A DNA stretch of 64,000 bases from Muribaculaceae bacterium (GCA_017405965.1 JAFQZK010000023.1:1-64000); one strand, 5' to 3'. Shown: positions 17,885 to 27,137, counted from the stretch's first letter. Translations and numbers: made by a program. The notes: generated by a model not told the origin, from the letters alone.

Positions 17885-19240
17885 ATGATCAAAACAAGCT
17901 TCTTGATTTCAATTATTCTTATGGTACTGTCATTTGCCGCTTGTGGGGATGAGCCTAAAATACCTGAACAAGAACCCGATCCTCCAACACCAGAGGATAC
18001 CGTGATTATAGACATACCCTTCTCAGGCTCGTTACCTGTGTTGTTTATCAACACCGAGGATAGTTGTGAGATAGACAGCAAGGATAAGTACGTCAATGCC
18101 GAATGGTGGCTGGATGACCTGGGTGACGAACGCTTTGAGTCCATTGGATCGAGAAAACAACCCCTGAAAACCGAAATCAAGGGCCACGGCAACTCCACAT
18201 GGACCAATCTTGACAAGAAACCTTATAGGCTCAAGTTTGAAAAGAAACACGAGGTACTTAACATGCCGGCGAGCCGTCATTGGGTGCTAATGGCCAATGC
18301 CCAATATTGGATGGGGCAATTGAATGACGCTTTGCCTTTTGAAATCGGGCGCCGCATGGGCATGGCGTGGAATCCCCGCATGCAACCCGTAGAAGTTGTG
18401 CTCAACGGTGATTATATCGGGCTGTATTTCCTGACCGAAAAGATTCGTGTCGCCAAGAACCGTGTCAACATCGAGGAACAGAATGACTATGAAACCGACC
18501 CCGATCGCATCACCGGCGGCTGGCTGCTGGAAATCGACAACTACATCGAGCCTGATAATATCACGTTCATCGAGGGCAACGGCAATCCCATATGGGTGAC
18601 CACGCACTCCCCTGAACATCTGAGTGAGAAACAACGTGAATACATCACCCACTTCTTAATGGCAGCCGATGAAGCTATCTATTGCCATGACAAGAGCAGC
18701 ACTCTTTGGGAAGATTACATCGACATTGACTCGCTCGCCATTTTCTACATTGTTCATGAAGTGGTCGACAATCCCGAAGCTTTTTCGGGCAGCTGCTACA
18801 TGTACAAGCATCATGGAGAAAACACCAAGTTGGTTTTCGGTCCGCTGTGGGATTGCGGCAGTTCATTCCACCGCTTTGACTCTACCTATGGTTTTGACGA
18901 GTTCATCTACGAGAACCTGCCCAGCTACTGTCGCTCGAGGTGGATTGCTGAAATTGCCAAATTTCCTCGATTTCAAGAACGTGTGAGGCATCACTGGAAA
19001 CGCTTTTTTGAAGAGGTCTACCCCACAATGGGAATCTTTATGGAGGAATTCGCGGCAAGAATTGAGGCCGCTGGCAACTGTGACCATGAACGCTGGCCGC
19101 AATACAGCAGCGACAACATCACGGCTCGCATGAGAGCATTTGAGAAACCTTGTTTCGATAAGAAAGTGGCTTGGCTCAATAGCCAATGGAACACGCAACA
19201 TATACACAATAATGTTACTGAATCAAATCAATCGAAATGA
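17885..19240 (+). CDS. CotH kinase-like lipoprotein
   Basis: The 451-residue lipoprotein (signal 1-18, lipobox SFAAC) is followed by a Pro/Glu-rich linker and a CotH domain. Recognisable family blocks are IKGHGNSTWTNLDKKPYRLKF, NGDYIGLYFLTEKI, GGWLLEID, VVDNPEAF and GPLWDCGSSF. CotH proteins are atypical protein kinases known from spore coats and from cellulosomal and surface proteins, so phosphorylation of a secreted partner is possible but unproven here. The ATG at 17885 is preferred because the lipoprotein signal begins there; upstream in-frame codons from 17828 lack signal character. It lies among BspA-like and dockerin-bearing surface proteins. Confidence 0.88.
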   Translation: MIKTSFLISIILMVLSFAACGDEPKIPEQEPDPPTPEDTVIIDIPFSGSLPVLFINTEDSCEIDSKDKYVNAEWWLDDLGDERFESIGSRKQPLKTEIKGHGNSTWTNLDKKPYRLKFEKKHEVLNMPASRHWVLMANAQYWMGQLNDALPFEIGRRMGMAWNPRMQPVEVVLNGDYIGLYFLTEKIRVAKNRVNIEEQNDYETDPDRITGGWLLEIDNYIEPDNITFIEGNGNPIWVTTHSPEHLSEKQREYITHFLMAADEAIYCHDKSSTLWEDYIDIDSLAIFYIVHEVVDNPEAFSGSCYMYKHHGENTKLVFGPLWDCGSSFHRFDSTYGFDEFIYENLPSYCRSRWIAEIAKFPRFQERVRHHWKRFFEEVYPTMGIFMEEFAARIEAAGNCDHERWPQYSSDNITARMRAFEKPCFDKKVAWLNSQWNTQHIHNNVTESNQSK

Positions 19241-19401
19241 TAACGATGCCGTGAATCATTGATGCATTGCCACTATTTGGTGCCCAATATCTAAACCCAT
19301 GAGGCCAAAATGAGATTTTTATTTTTTATGTACAAGATTTCCAGCACTTTACATTTTTGAAAATGAGATTGGAATGAGGCGGTTTTTTGACAAATTAGTT
19401 A

Positions 19402-19409
19402 TAACTTTG
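19402..19409 (+). promoter_or_regulatory. candidate promoter of the second BspA-like gene
   Basis: TAACTTTG lies 46 bases before the ATG and matches the -7 consensus. The upstream block resembles the one before the CotH gene, but its distance to the -7 box is 11 bp shorter. Confidence 0.55.
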
Positions 19410-19455
19410 CAAGTGAAATCCTATCGCAATTAATAACTAAAAACGACATATCATT

Positions 19456-21645
19456 ATGAACACGACAACGAAACTGATGACACTGTTGCTGGCGCTTATA
19501 CTGCCAGCCACCGTTTTTGCCCTTCCCCCTTACAGCTATACCAACTATGAGTTTGCGGTGGACGGCATCTACTATAAGATTGTGGACAATGAGGCTTGTG
19601 TCACCTATCAAGAATACCGTAGTGGCATGCACCTGAGTGATTACCATGGTGACGTGGTAATTCCCGCCCAGGTCACCTATCAGGACGTGACCTACCCTGT
19701 CACGACAATTGACTATTATGCGTTCAATTACTGCCAGGGTTTAACGAGCATCACCATTCCTGAATCCATCACCACCATCAAGGATAATGCATTCTACCTG
19801 TGTACGAGCCTGACCTGTGTCAACCTTCTTACCCCTTCGGTTGTCATTGAAAAACATGCCTTCTCGAATTGTACTGCATTGACAACCATCATTTGTCCCT
19901 CAACGACACCACCAGCGATGTACTATGAGGAATGCTTTGACAGTCCCCACTACGAGAGTGCCACCTTACATGTTCCCGCCAGTGCCGTGGAGAGCTATCG
20001 CAATGCACCCGTTTGGAAAAAATTCGTCCATATCCAAGCCATAGACACCCAACCCGGTGAAGAGGATGGTTACGAGTACGTCCCCTTCGTGCGTGAGGGC
20101 GTCAAGTGGGTATATTATATCGATGATTACAATTATCATGTAGATTTTTACACTAATCCCGCACGTGGAAACAATACAGTTTACCGTACCCTTGAGCTCA
20201 AGGGAGATACGCTCATCAACGACAAGATTTACAAGGCTTTGCACCTGTACAGTGGCGAATCGATTGATGAGGAGAACGACACCATCCCCGTCTTCTTGCG
20301 TGAAGAGGACAAGAAAGTCTATGGCATTATCCCTGACGGCGTAAGATATGATCACTGCCAGATTTATAATTTTTGGGATGAACGTCTCAATGGTTTTGAT
20401 CATTGGTACAATGGAGAAGAGTTTTTGCTCTATGATTTTCAGAATCCTGCTGCCCAATGGGAAAACCTGCTCAATAGTTTTGACTATGATGAAGATTTTT
20501 ATACCTATACCCGTCTCTTTACAGATACAATCCCCCTTGGAAATAAACTTGCAAAACGGTACGTGGGTGAGATTAATTCGCATGAATACCAGACCATCGA
20601 GGGCGTTGGTTTAATAGGTTATAACTCCACCCCATTTCTTCTTTTCCAGCCGTTGTTTGCAGGGATTCATGACGAAATCTATGGTTTGGAGAAAGTGGTG
20701 GAAAATGGTGAGGTCATTTATCCCCAGAACTACGTGGAAGACGGGTATTTGCCACTTATCAGTGAAGGTGTCAAGTGGGTAAATGAACGTGTGACAGTCA
20801 ATCATGGTGATACTACATGTTACTATTATACCTATGAGTTCAAAGGCAATCACCCGGTTACCGGAATATGGGGGCTGCAACGAAAGGCGTTATACCGATA
20901 TGAAGGCCTCAACCACCAGCTTGACACAGAGCAAGATAGCATTGTCTCTGGCTTGAGAGAGAACGGGGCAAAGGTTTCATATTTCAACAATGTGCCATTA
21001 GATGATGTTATCAGCCAGGGTCGTGATATGATTGACTTTCAAGGGACGTCCGAAGCATATGATTTTGATGATGATTATGATTATGGACATCGTTTGTTGT
21101 ACGGTATGTCCACAACAGAATCAGGATGGCTAAACAGCAAATACTATTACACTGAATTTCAGCGTGAGTCCTTCTTGAACGACGACAACTTTGTTAAGGC
21201 AGATCCAATCATGATCGACGGTTACAAGTGCAGCCGACTGGCTTATATCGGTGAACAGGGTGACACCTTGGCCTACATTGTCGAGGGCATCGGTTTTGAC
21301 AGCCGGGACATGGGCGACCTGCTGACGCCATTCACCCGCAAACCCGACCCTAATGCCGACTATCAGGAATGGTGGGGCCTGAGCCATGTGGTCAAGGACG
21401 GCAAGATCATCTACAAGGGTATGCGCTACAGGCCAAATGTGCCTGGTGACGTGAATGGCGACGGTGAAATCACTGTTGGCGACGCCAACAGCGTGATTGA
21501 CATCGTTATCATGGGAGGCAACTCCAGCCACCCCCGCATGCCTATCGACGTTGACGGCCATTACATCGGTGACGTGAACAGCGACGGTGAGATCACCATT
21601 GCCGATATCAATTCCATCATCGATATGATCCTCAATAAGAATTAA
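19456..21645 (+). CDS. BspA-like surface protein with a duplicated C-terminal region and a dockerin-like domain
   Basis: The 729-residue protein has a signal peptide (1-22, ending TVFA), the same YEFAVDGIYYKI start as other BspA-like proteins, about four LRR_5 repeats (85-190), and then two related units of about 220 residues. Each unit opens with a REGVKWV or SEGVKWV motif (near 215 and 440) and contains acidic loops and long beta strands. The C-terminus carries paired EF-hand loops (GDVNGDGEITVGDAN, GDVNSDGEITIADIN). I do not recognise the duplicated unit. A small membrane protein gene follows after 12 bases. Confidence 0.85.
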   Translation: MNTTTKLMTLLLALILPATVFALPPYSYTNYEFAVDGIYYKIVDNEACVTYQEYRSGMHLSDYHGDVVIPAQVTYQDVTYPVTTIDYYAFNYCQGLTSITIPESITTIKDNAFYLCTSLTCVNLLTPSVVIEKHAFSNCTALTTIICPSTTPPAMYYEECFDSPHYESATLHVPASAVESYRNAPVWKKFVHIQAIDTQPGEEDGYEYVPFVREGVKWVYYIDDYNYHVDFYTNPARGNNTVYRTLELKGDTLINDKIYKALHLYSGESIDEENDTIPVFLREEDKKVYGIIPDGVRYDHCQIYNFWDERLNGFDHWYNGEEFLLYDFQNPAAQWENLLNSFDYDEDFYTYTRLFTDTIPLGNKLAKRYVGEINSHEYQTIEGVGLIGYNSTPFLLFQPLFAGIHDEIYGLEKVVENGEVIYPQNYVEDGYLPLISEGVKWVNERVTVNHGDTTCYYYTYEFKGNHPVTGIWGLQRKALYRYEGLNHQLDTEQDSIVSGLRENGAKVSYFNNVPLDDVISQGRDMIDFQGTSEAYDFDDDYDYGHRLLYGMSTTESGWLNSKYYYTEFQRESFLNDDNFVKADPIMIDGYKCSRLAYIGEQGDTLAYIVEGIGFDSRDMGDLLTPFTRKPDPNADYQEWWGLSHVVKDGKIIYKGMRYRPNVPGDVNGDGEITVGDANSVIDIVIMGGNSSHPRMPIDVDGHYIGDVNSDGEITIADINSIIDMILNKN

Positions 21646-21657
21646 AACATCAACACA

Positions 21658-22095
21658 ATGAGCAAGACCAATAAACAGTGTCTTTGGGCGTTCCTGATAT
21701 CGGCTGCGGTTTTTGCTGCCACATGCAGTGTGCGTGCCTACCATTCTACCGTGGAATGCGCTTGGGCACAGGTGGTAGGCTATGCCGCTATTACCTGGTT
21801 CCTGCTCGACAAGTGTGGCCATGACGCTAAAAAGCAGTTATGGGTTGTCGCCAGCATCATTCTTGGGCGATTGTTCCTCGATGTGGCGGTGAGGTTATTT
21901 CTTCCCGTCCCGATAGACACGGCATTTGAATCGGTCATCGCCATTGCTACGATTCTGTTGACATGGTTGTGCCAAAAAACAAGAGAGTTCTTGATAACAA
22001 TCTTCGCCATTGTCTTCATCACCGTCTTGAATTCTGTTGTTCATCACGCATGGCTTGACTTTATCGCCAGCAGCATGATGTACTCCTGTAAATGA
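21658..22095 (+). CDS. small integral membrane protein of unknown function
   Basis: The 145-residue protein has four predicted transmembrane segments (about 8-26, 38-53, 60-80, 88-130 with a short break) and a Cys-rich, otherwise featureless sequence. I do not recognise a family. It is 12 bases downstream of the second BspA-like gene and probably cotranscribed with it. Confidence 0.6.
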   Translation: MSKTNKQCLWAFLISAAVFAATCSVRAYHSTVECAWAQVVGYAAITWFLLDKCGHDAKKQLWVVASIILGRLFLDVAVRLFLPVPIDTAFESVIAIATILLTWLCQKTREFLITIFAIVFITVLNSVVHHAWLDFIASSMMYSCK

Positions 22096-22110
22096 CACAT
22101 CCGGAAAAAA

Positions 22111-22157
22111 AAGCCCTGTCAGGGGCGACAGTGCACGTGTCGCCCCTGATGAGGCTA
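22111..22157 (-). terminator. strong hairpin oriented as a minus-strand terminator
   Basis: A perfect 12-bp stem, TCAGGGGCGACA (22119-22130) with TGTCGCCCCTGA (22138-22149), can be extended outward with mismatches. The T-tract is on the minus strand (AAAAAAAA at 22105-22112), although both neighbouring genes are on the plus strand. It may act in both directions or block antisense transcription. The rest of the 326-bp gap holds TTAGTGGACACTAA (22207-22220) and a 38-bp repeat. Confidence 0.6.
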
Positions 22158-22271
22158 AGACTTCAACTATTTCAGGGGTTGCATTCGGCTTCGCCTCGTT
22201 ACACGTTTAGTGGACACTAACAGGACTATATCAGTCTCTACTGCAACACGTTTCTTATATGGCAACCCGCC

Positions 22272-22309
22272 TTTCATAAACGGAAAACAAGAAAAACAAT
22301 AAGCACAGA
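22272..22309 (+). repeat. intergenic 38-bp repeat, copy 2
   Basis: This copy matches 8003-8040 at about 34 of 38 positions. It lies about 110 bases upstream of the P-loop/CYTH gene, with the promoter between them. Confidence 0.6.
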
Positions 22310-22380
22310 ATCGCTGGGGGGGCATGATGCGTTTTCACATCTTTTAGGAAAGAAAGATTGTGGGGGTGAGAGATATTGTG

Positions 22381-22388
22381 TAATTTTG
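22381..22388 (+). promoter_or_regulatory. promoter -7 box of the P-loop/CYTH gene
   Basis: TAATTTTG fits TAnnTTTG, with a start site expected near 22395. This argues against the ATG at 22386 and for the ATG at 22422. Confidence 0.6.
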
Positions 22389-22421
22389 GCTTTCTTTTGT
22401 GATATAAACCTAAGTGAGAGA

Positions 22422-23519
22422 ATGACTGACAAAATTACCAATAAAATCACCAAGATCGTGTTGACCGGCGGCCCCTGCGCTGGCAAGACGACGGCCATGG
22501 CACAGATCATCGAGCACTTCAGCAGCCTGGGCTTCCAGGTGTTCGCCATTCCCGAGGTGCCCACGATGTTCAGCAGCGCCGGCATCAACTACCTGACGCA
22601 TAACAAGGCCTTGTTCTTCGAGGCCGAGAAATCGACATTGAACATCCAGCTGGCCCTCGAGGACCACTTCGCCAAGATGGCTGCCGAGTGCAGCAAGCCA
22701 GTGCTCATCGTGTGCGACCGCGGCACGATGGACATCAGCGCCTATGTCTCGCCCGAGATCTGGGAAGCGCTGACCGAGGAGATGGGCACCAACACCGTGA
22801 AGCTGCGTGATGCCCGCTACGAGGCCATCCTGCACATGGTGACCGCTGCCGCCGGCGCCGAGCAGTTCTACACCAACGAGAACAACAAGTTCCGCAGCGA
22901 GGATGTGGAAATGGCTCGCGAGCTCGACCGCAAGGTGCTGAACGCCTGGACGGGTCACCCCCACCTGCGCGTGATCGGCAACCACATGGACTTTGACGAC
23001 AAGCTGCGCCAGGTGCTCAACGAGATTTCGACCGTGCTGGGCGTTCCCAGCCCCATCGAGAAGGAACACAAATACATCGTTGAGGTCATCGGCGATATCC
23101 CCGACTATACCGAGAGCGAAATCACCCAGACCTACCTGCTGAGCGAGCCCGGCACCGAGATGCGTGTGCGCAAACGCGGCTGGCAGGGCAGCTACGTCTA
23201 TTTCCAGACCATCAAAAAGACCGTGAGCAGCGACAAGCAGATCGAGACCGAGCGCCGCATCACCGCTCAGCAGTATGTCGACCTGCTGCAGCTGGCCGAC
23301 CCCAACCGCAAGCCCATCAGCAAGATGCGCAAGTGCTTCGTGTGGAAAAACCGCTACTTCGAGCTCGACACCTACATCGAGCCCAAGCTGGGTATGCAGA
23401 TCCTGGAACTCGAGGGCGTCAAGGAAGGTGACGAGGTGGAATTCCCGTCGTTCATCAAGGTCATCGAGGACATCACCGGCAACGAGAAATATTATAACTA
23501 CCAGTTGTCGCTGCGGTAA
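22422..23519 (+). CDS. P-loop ATPase/kinase fused to a CYTH (triphosphate tunnel) domain
   Basis: The 365-residue cytoplasmic protein has an N-terminal nucleotide kinase-like domain with Walker A GGPCAGKTT (16-24) and a CDRGTMD block (98-104) resembling Walker B/DRG motifs of thymidylate or adenylylsulfate-type kinases. From about residue 210 a CYTH domain begins with its ExExK signature (E213-K-E215-H-K217) and continues with alternating charged strands (RVRKRGW, YFQTIKKT, FELDTYIEP, LELEGVKEGDEVEFP). CYTH enzymes act on triphosphates or adenylate-like substrates. The AAA_28-type plus CYTH combination resembles plant TTM1/TTM2 in layout. A good terminator follows. Confidence 0.85.
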   Translation: MTDKITNKITKIVLTGGPCAGKTTAMAQIIEHFSSLGFQVFAIPEVPTMFSSAGINYLTHNKALFFEAEKSTLNIQLALEDHFAKMAAECSKPVLIVCDRGTMDISAYVSPEIWEALTEEMGTNTVKLRDARYEAILHMVTAAAGAEQFYTNENNKFRSEDVEMARELDRKVLNAWTGHPHLRVIGNHMDFDDKLRQVLNEISTVLGVPSPIEKEHKYIVEVIGDIPDYTESEITQTYLLSEPGTEMRVRKRGWQGSYVYFQTIKKTVSSDKQIETERRITAQQYVDLLQLADPNRKPISKMRKCFVWKNRYFELDTYIEPKLGMQILELEGVKEGDEVEFPSFIKVIEDITGNEKYYNYQLSLR

Positions 23520-23554
23520 ACCGAGCGCCACTGGAGCAATCCGGATAAACAATC

Positions 23555-23590
23555 AGGGGGATGCTGGCTTGAGAGCCGTCGCATCCCCCT
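23555..23590 (+). terminator. rho-independent terminator after the P-loop/CYTH gene
   Basis: AGGGGGATGC pairs with GCATCCCCCT, an inner GGCT/AGCC stem can form in the loop, and AATTATTTTTTG follows. Confidence 0.85.
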
Positions 23591-23626
23591 AATTATTTTT
23601 TGACAAGGGTCGATGTCTATCGCCGA

Positions 23627-24409
23627 TTATTCGGTAGCGCTCATCACTATATTGATAAGGCCGGTAACGTCGGTGACGTTAAGCGTGTTATCATCATTGG
23701 CATCGGCATTGAACTTGCTGAACGGTATGGACTTAGCACCAGTCATCACGTAATTGATGAGTGCAGTGACGTCCGACACATTGACACGACCGTCGCAATT
23801 CACATCGCCCAACATGGTTACAGGCTTGTCGCAAATCTCCCAGTAAACGATGTCGGAGTAAGTGGCTTCATCGCCCACGATGTAGTTGGTGCGGATACCG
23901 ATGCGCCACTCGAAGAAAGGTTCAGTCTCAAAGCCGGCATCAAGAATCGGCTGGATGTTGTTGGTCTTGCCGGGGAAATGCACAAACCAGTACTCGATGT
24001 CCATGCCTTCAAAACCGAACGGAATCATGGTCGTCGGCTCGGTGAACTCATGATAGACTTCGGGCATGAAAGTGAAGACCTCGTCAAAATCGGTGAAAAT
24101 CGTGTAGGACACGTATTGCTCATCGAGCAAGGTATAGGTCAATTCACCTGTAATGGCCTCGTCACCCATCAGGCCGGGATAATCGTCGGCCACGGGGCGC
24201 TGCATGACGTCCATACCGATTTGGAACATCATCTGGCAGTTAGTCACGTACGTTACAGGTTCACCGGTAACCGTATCAGTGAAAATAATGGGCTGGCCGT
24301 CAATCCAATCTTGAACTTCGGGGTTCAACGGTTTAGGCAAGGTGCTTTGAGCGAACGCACTAACCGCAGCGGTCAGCAGGAGCACGAGCAATAATGTAAT
24401 TTTCTTCAT
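23627..24409 (-). CDS. secreted protein with C-terminal dockerin-like domain
   Basis: The 260-residue protein has a signal peptide (1-20, ending SAFAQ), a domain of about 175 residues that I do not recognise, rich in aromatic and acidic residues (YTIFTDFDEVFTF, IEYWFVHFPGK), and two EF-hand loops (GDVNCDGRVNVSDV, ADANDDNTLNVTDV) at the extreme C-terminus. The second loop lacks the usual Gly. The ATG at 24409 starts the signal peptide; upstream in-frame codons to 24466 do not look exported. A TATTTTTG box (24519-24512) may be its promoter. The rest of the gap up to 24690 holds only the neighbouring terminator. Confidence 0.8.
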   Translation of the reverse strand: MKKITLLLVLLLTAAVSAFAQSTLPKPLNPEVQDWIDGQPIIFTDTVTGEPVTYVTNCQMMFQIGMDVMQRPVADDYPGLMGDEAITGELTYTLLDEQYVSYTIFTDFDEVFTFMPEVYHEFTEPTTMIPFGFEGMDIEYWFVHFPGKTNNIQPILDAGFETEPFFEWRIGIRTNYIVGDEATYSDIVYWEICDKPVTMLGDVNCDGRVNVSDVTALINYVMTGAKSIPFSKFNADANDDNTLNVTDVTGLINIVMSATE

Positions 24410-24607
24410 AAATAAAGTAGTTTTTAAAGTTATTAATTGTTGGTAGTATGATGTATCTGCAACCATTTCCAGATTATCGTCACATCAGCCCTGATACCGA
24501 TAATCCGACTGCAAAAATAACATAAATATTTCAAACAGAAAGACATTTGCCGCATTTTTTTGTTTCCATCAGTGTGCAGCCCGTCATGTCGCCATTATCG
24601 TCACGAC

Positions 24608-24648
24608 AAAAAAATCCCCCGAGGGCATTCTGTGTGCCCTGAGGGGAT
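24608..24648 (-). terminator. rho-independent terminator after the FKBP gene
   Basis: On the minus strand ATCCCCTCAGGGCA pairs with TGCCCTCGGGGGAT, followed by seven Ts (24614-24608). Confidence 0.85.
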
Positions 24649-24689
24649 ATTCCATTTTCTCGCTCCGATGGTCGAAGCGACAGTATGCG

Positions 24690-25226
24690 TCAATTAGCCG
24701 AGTACTTGTAGATGTCCACCAGTTTAATGTCAAACACGAGATTGCTGAACGGCAGCAGTACATCAGATTTCTTGTAGGATCCGTAGCCCTGATGGTAAGG
24801 AACGATGATGGTGCAGCTGTCGCCCACGTGCATGCGCGTCACCGCTATCATCCATCCCTCGACGGTCTGGTTGAGCATCGTACGGAAGATGCTGTCGGCC
24901 GGCGACAATGACGAGTAGGACGAGTCAACAGGCGTACCGTCATACAGCCTCAGGTGGAATTTCACGTCAACGGTCGAGGTGATCAGCGGCTTGAGGTTGT
25001 CATGCGTTAGCATGGTGTCGTTGTGCCAACGGATGAGCGTTGTGGCCGATGGATCCCAAGCAGCAGTGAGCTTGGTGTACTGGCCCGAGGAGGTTTGCTG
25101 CTCATACCACCGGTCATTCTTCTCGCGCCAATCCTTATACTCGTCATAGACGTTATTGCCCAGACACGAATCGAGCATCGTTAAGGCCACTACGGCCATG
25201 ATGACGGTATAGAAAAATTTCTTCAT
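24690..25226 (-). CDS. FKBP-type peptidyl-prolyl cis-trans isomerase lipoprotein
   Basis: The 178-residue protein has a lipoprotein signal (lipobox MLDSC, Cys21), a helical spacer, and an FKBP fold from about 85 to 175: VDVKFHLRLYDGTPVDSSY, GWMIAVTRMHVGDSCTIIVPYHQGYG and LVFDIKLVDI. Family knowledge gives proline isomerase and chaperone activity for envelope proteins. Several active-site aromatics of classical FKBP are changed, so catalysis is not certain. It is 51 bases downstream of the glycyl-tRNA synthetase gene on the same strand and may be cotranscribed. Confidence 0.85.
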   Translation of the reverse strand: MKKFFYTVIMAVVALTMLDSCLGNNVYDEYKDWREKNDRWYEQQTSSGQYTKLTAAWDPSATTLIRWHNDTMLTHDNLKPLITSTVDVKFHLRLYDGTPVDSSYSSLSPADSIFRTMLNQTVEGWMIAVTRMHVGDSCTIIVPYHQGYGSYKKSDVLLPFSNLVFDIKLVDIYKYSAN

Positions 25227-25277
25227 TGTTCTTTATTTAAGCTGTTAGCTTTTAGGCTTTAGCCTAGATGGATAAAA

Positions 25278-26822
25278 TCACATGAGCTTGCGCAGGACGT
25301 TGTTCAGGCTGCACTCGCGGGCGAGGATGGCAGGAAGGTCGGCGATGGCGACGCGCTCTTGCTGCATGGTGTCACGGTCACGCAGGGTGACGGTGTTGTC
25401 CTCGAGGGTCTGACCATCGACGGTGATGCAATAGGGGGTGCCGATGGCATCCTGGCGGCGGTAGCGCTTGCCCACAGTGTCCTTGTCCTCGTAGTGGCAG
25501 GCGAAATCAAACTTCAACATGTTCATGATCTCGTGAGCCTTCTCGGGCATGCCGTCCTTGCGGACGAGCGGCAGGATGGCGCACTTGATGGGTGCCAGGG
25601 CCTTGGGCAGGTGGAGCACCACGCGGGTGTCGCCGCCCTCGAGCTGCTGCTCCTCGTAGCTGGAGCACAGGACAGACAGGAACATGCGGTCCACGCCGAT
25701 CGAGGTCTCGATGACGTAGGGGGTGTAGCTCTCGTTGAGTTCGGCATCGAAGTACTGGATCTTCTTGCCTGAGAACTTGGCATGCTGACTCAAGTCGAAG
25801 TCGGTGCGGCTGTGGATACCCTCCACCTCCTTGAAGCCGAACGGCATCTTGAACTCGATGTCGGTAGCGGCATTGGCATAGTGAGCGAGTTTCTCGTGGT
25901 CGTGGAAGCGATACTTCTCGTCGCCCAGGCCCAGAGCCTTGTGCCAGCGCAGACGGGTCTCACGCCAGAAGTCGAACCACTTCAACTCCTCGCCGGGACG
26001 TACAAAGAATTGCATCTCCATCTGCTCGAACTCGCGCATGCGGAAGATGAACTGACGGGCTACAATCTCGTTGCGGAAGGCCTTGCCGATCTGTGCGATA
26101 CCGAAGGGGATGCGCATGCGGCCGGTCTTCTGTACATTCAGGAAGTTCACGAAGATGCCCTGTGCCGTCTCGGGACGCAGATACACGTCCATCGTGGCGT
26201 CGGCGCTACTGCCCATCTGGGTCTTGAACATGAGGTTGAACTGACGCACGTCGGTCCAGTTCTTGGTACCGCTCACGGGGTCCACAATCTCATAGTCCAC
26301 GATGATCTGCTTGAGCTCAGCCAGGTCGTTGTCGTTCATGGCCTTCTCGTAGCGGGCATGCAGTTCGTCGCGCTTCTTCTGGTTCTCGAGCACGCGCGGG
26401 TTGGTGGCACGGAACATCGCCTCGTCGAATTTGTCGCCGAAGCGCTTGGCGGCCTTCTCACACTCCTTGTTCATCTTCTCCTCGATCTTGGCGATCTCGT
26501 CCTCGATGAGCACGTCGGCGCGGTAGCGCTTCTTGCTGTCGCGGTTGTCGATCAGGGGGTCGTTGAATGCGTCAACGTGTCCCGAAGCCTTCCAGATCGT
26601 GGGGTGCATGAAGATGGCGCTGTCGATGCCCACGATGTTCTCGTGCAGCAGGGTCATCGCCTCCCACCAGTAACGCTTGATATTGTTCTTGAGCTCAACG
26701 CCGTTCTGAGCATAGTCATACACTGCGCCGAGGCCGTCATAGATTTCACTTGAAGGGAACACAAAGCCATATTCCTTGGCGTGCGACACGATTTTCTTGA
26801 AAACGTCTTCCTGTTTTGCCAT
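25278..26822 (-). CDS. glyQS: glycine--tRNA ligase (homodimeric type)
   Basis: The 514-residue class II synthetase charges tRNA-Gly. It begins VSHAKEYGFVFPSSEIYDGLGAVYDYAQNG, typical of the alpha2-type GlyRS. Class II motifs are visible: motif 2 around FRNEIVARQFIFRMREFEQMEMQFF and motif 3 in ETSIGVDRMFLSVL, followed by the anticodon-binding domain (APIKCAILPLVRKDGMPEKA). The length fits the family. The start is the first ATG after a good promoter. Confidence 0.96.
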   Translation of the reverse strand: MAKQEDVFKKIVSHAKEYGFVFPSSEIYDGLGAVYDYAQNGVELKNNIKRYWWEAMTLLHENIVGIDSAIFMHPTIWKASGHVDAFNDPLIDNRDSKKRYRADVLIEDEIAKIEEKMNKECEKAAKRFGDKFDEAMFRATNPRVLENQKKRDELHARYEKAMNDNDLAELKQIIVDYEIVDPVSGTKNWTDVRQFNLMFKTQMGSSADATMDVYLRPETAQGIFVNFLNVQKTGRMRIPFGIAQIGKAFRNEIVARQFIFRMREFEQMEMQFFVRPGEELKWFDFWRETRLRWHKALGLGDEKYRFHDHEKLAHYANAATDIEFKMPFGFKEVEGIHSRTDFDLSQHAKFSGKKIQYFDAELNESYTPYVIETSIGVDRMFLSVLCSSYEEQQLEGGDTRVVLHLPKALAPIKCAILPLVRKDGMPEKAHEIMNMLKFDFACHYEDKDTVGKRYRRQDAIGTPYCITVDGQTLEDNTVTLRDRDTMQQERVAIADLPAILARECSLNNVLRKLM

Positions 26823-26877
26823 TGTTCTGTTGTCTTGTTATATTGTTTTGGTTGATATTGTTCTTGTAATCAAACTG

Positions 26878-26909
26878 CAAAGGTATATATTTTCCCTCAA
26901 CAGCACAAC
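26878..26909 (-). promoter_or_regulatory. promoter of glyQS
   Basis: On the minus strand GTTG (26909-26906), 20 bp, then TACCTTTG (26885-26878) fits the Bacteroidetes consensus, giving a leader of about 50 nt. The rest of the 416-bp gap (26823-27238) holds the promoter and structured leader of the next gene and no further gene. Confidence 0.65.
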
Positions 26910-27137
26910 ACCTTGGTGGATATTAGAGTTATTTAACGGGATTTGCCATCACGGGCAGCCACCCGACGAACCCCCAATAAGTGTGTTTCACACGAGAAAT
27001 CAAAGAAACCATGCCGATATTATTCTTTATATTTGATTTCTTGCGAGTGATTGCGACCAATTTGTTACAATTAAGGCCAAATTATTAACAAACGTTAAAC
27101 AAATAGGGCAATTTAACGTTATATGAACAAAAATTTG

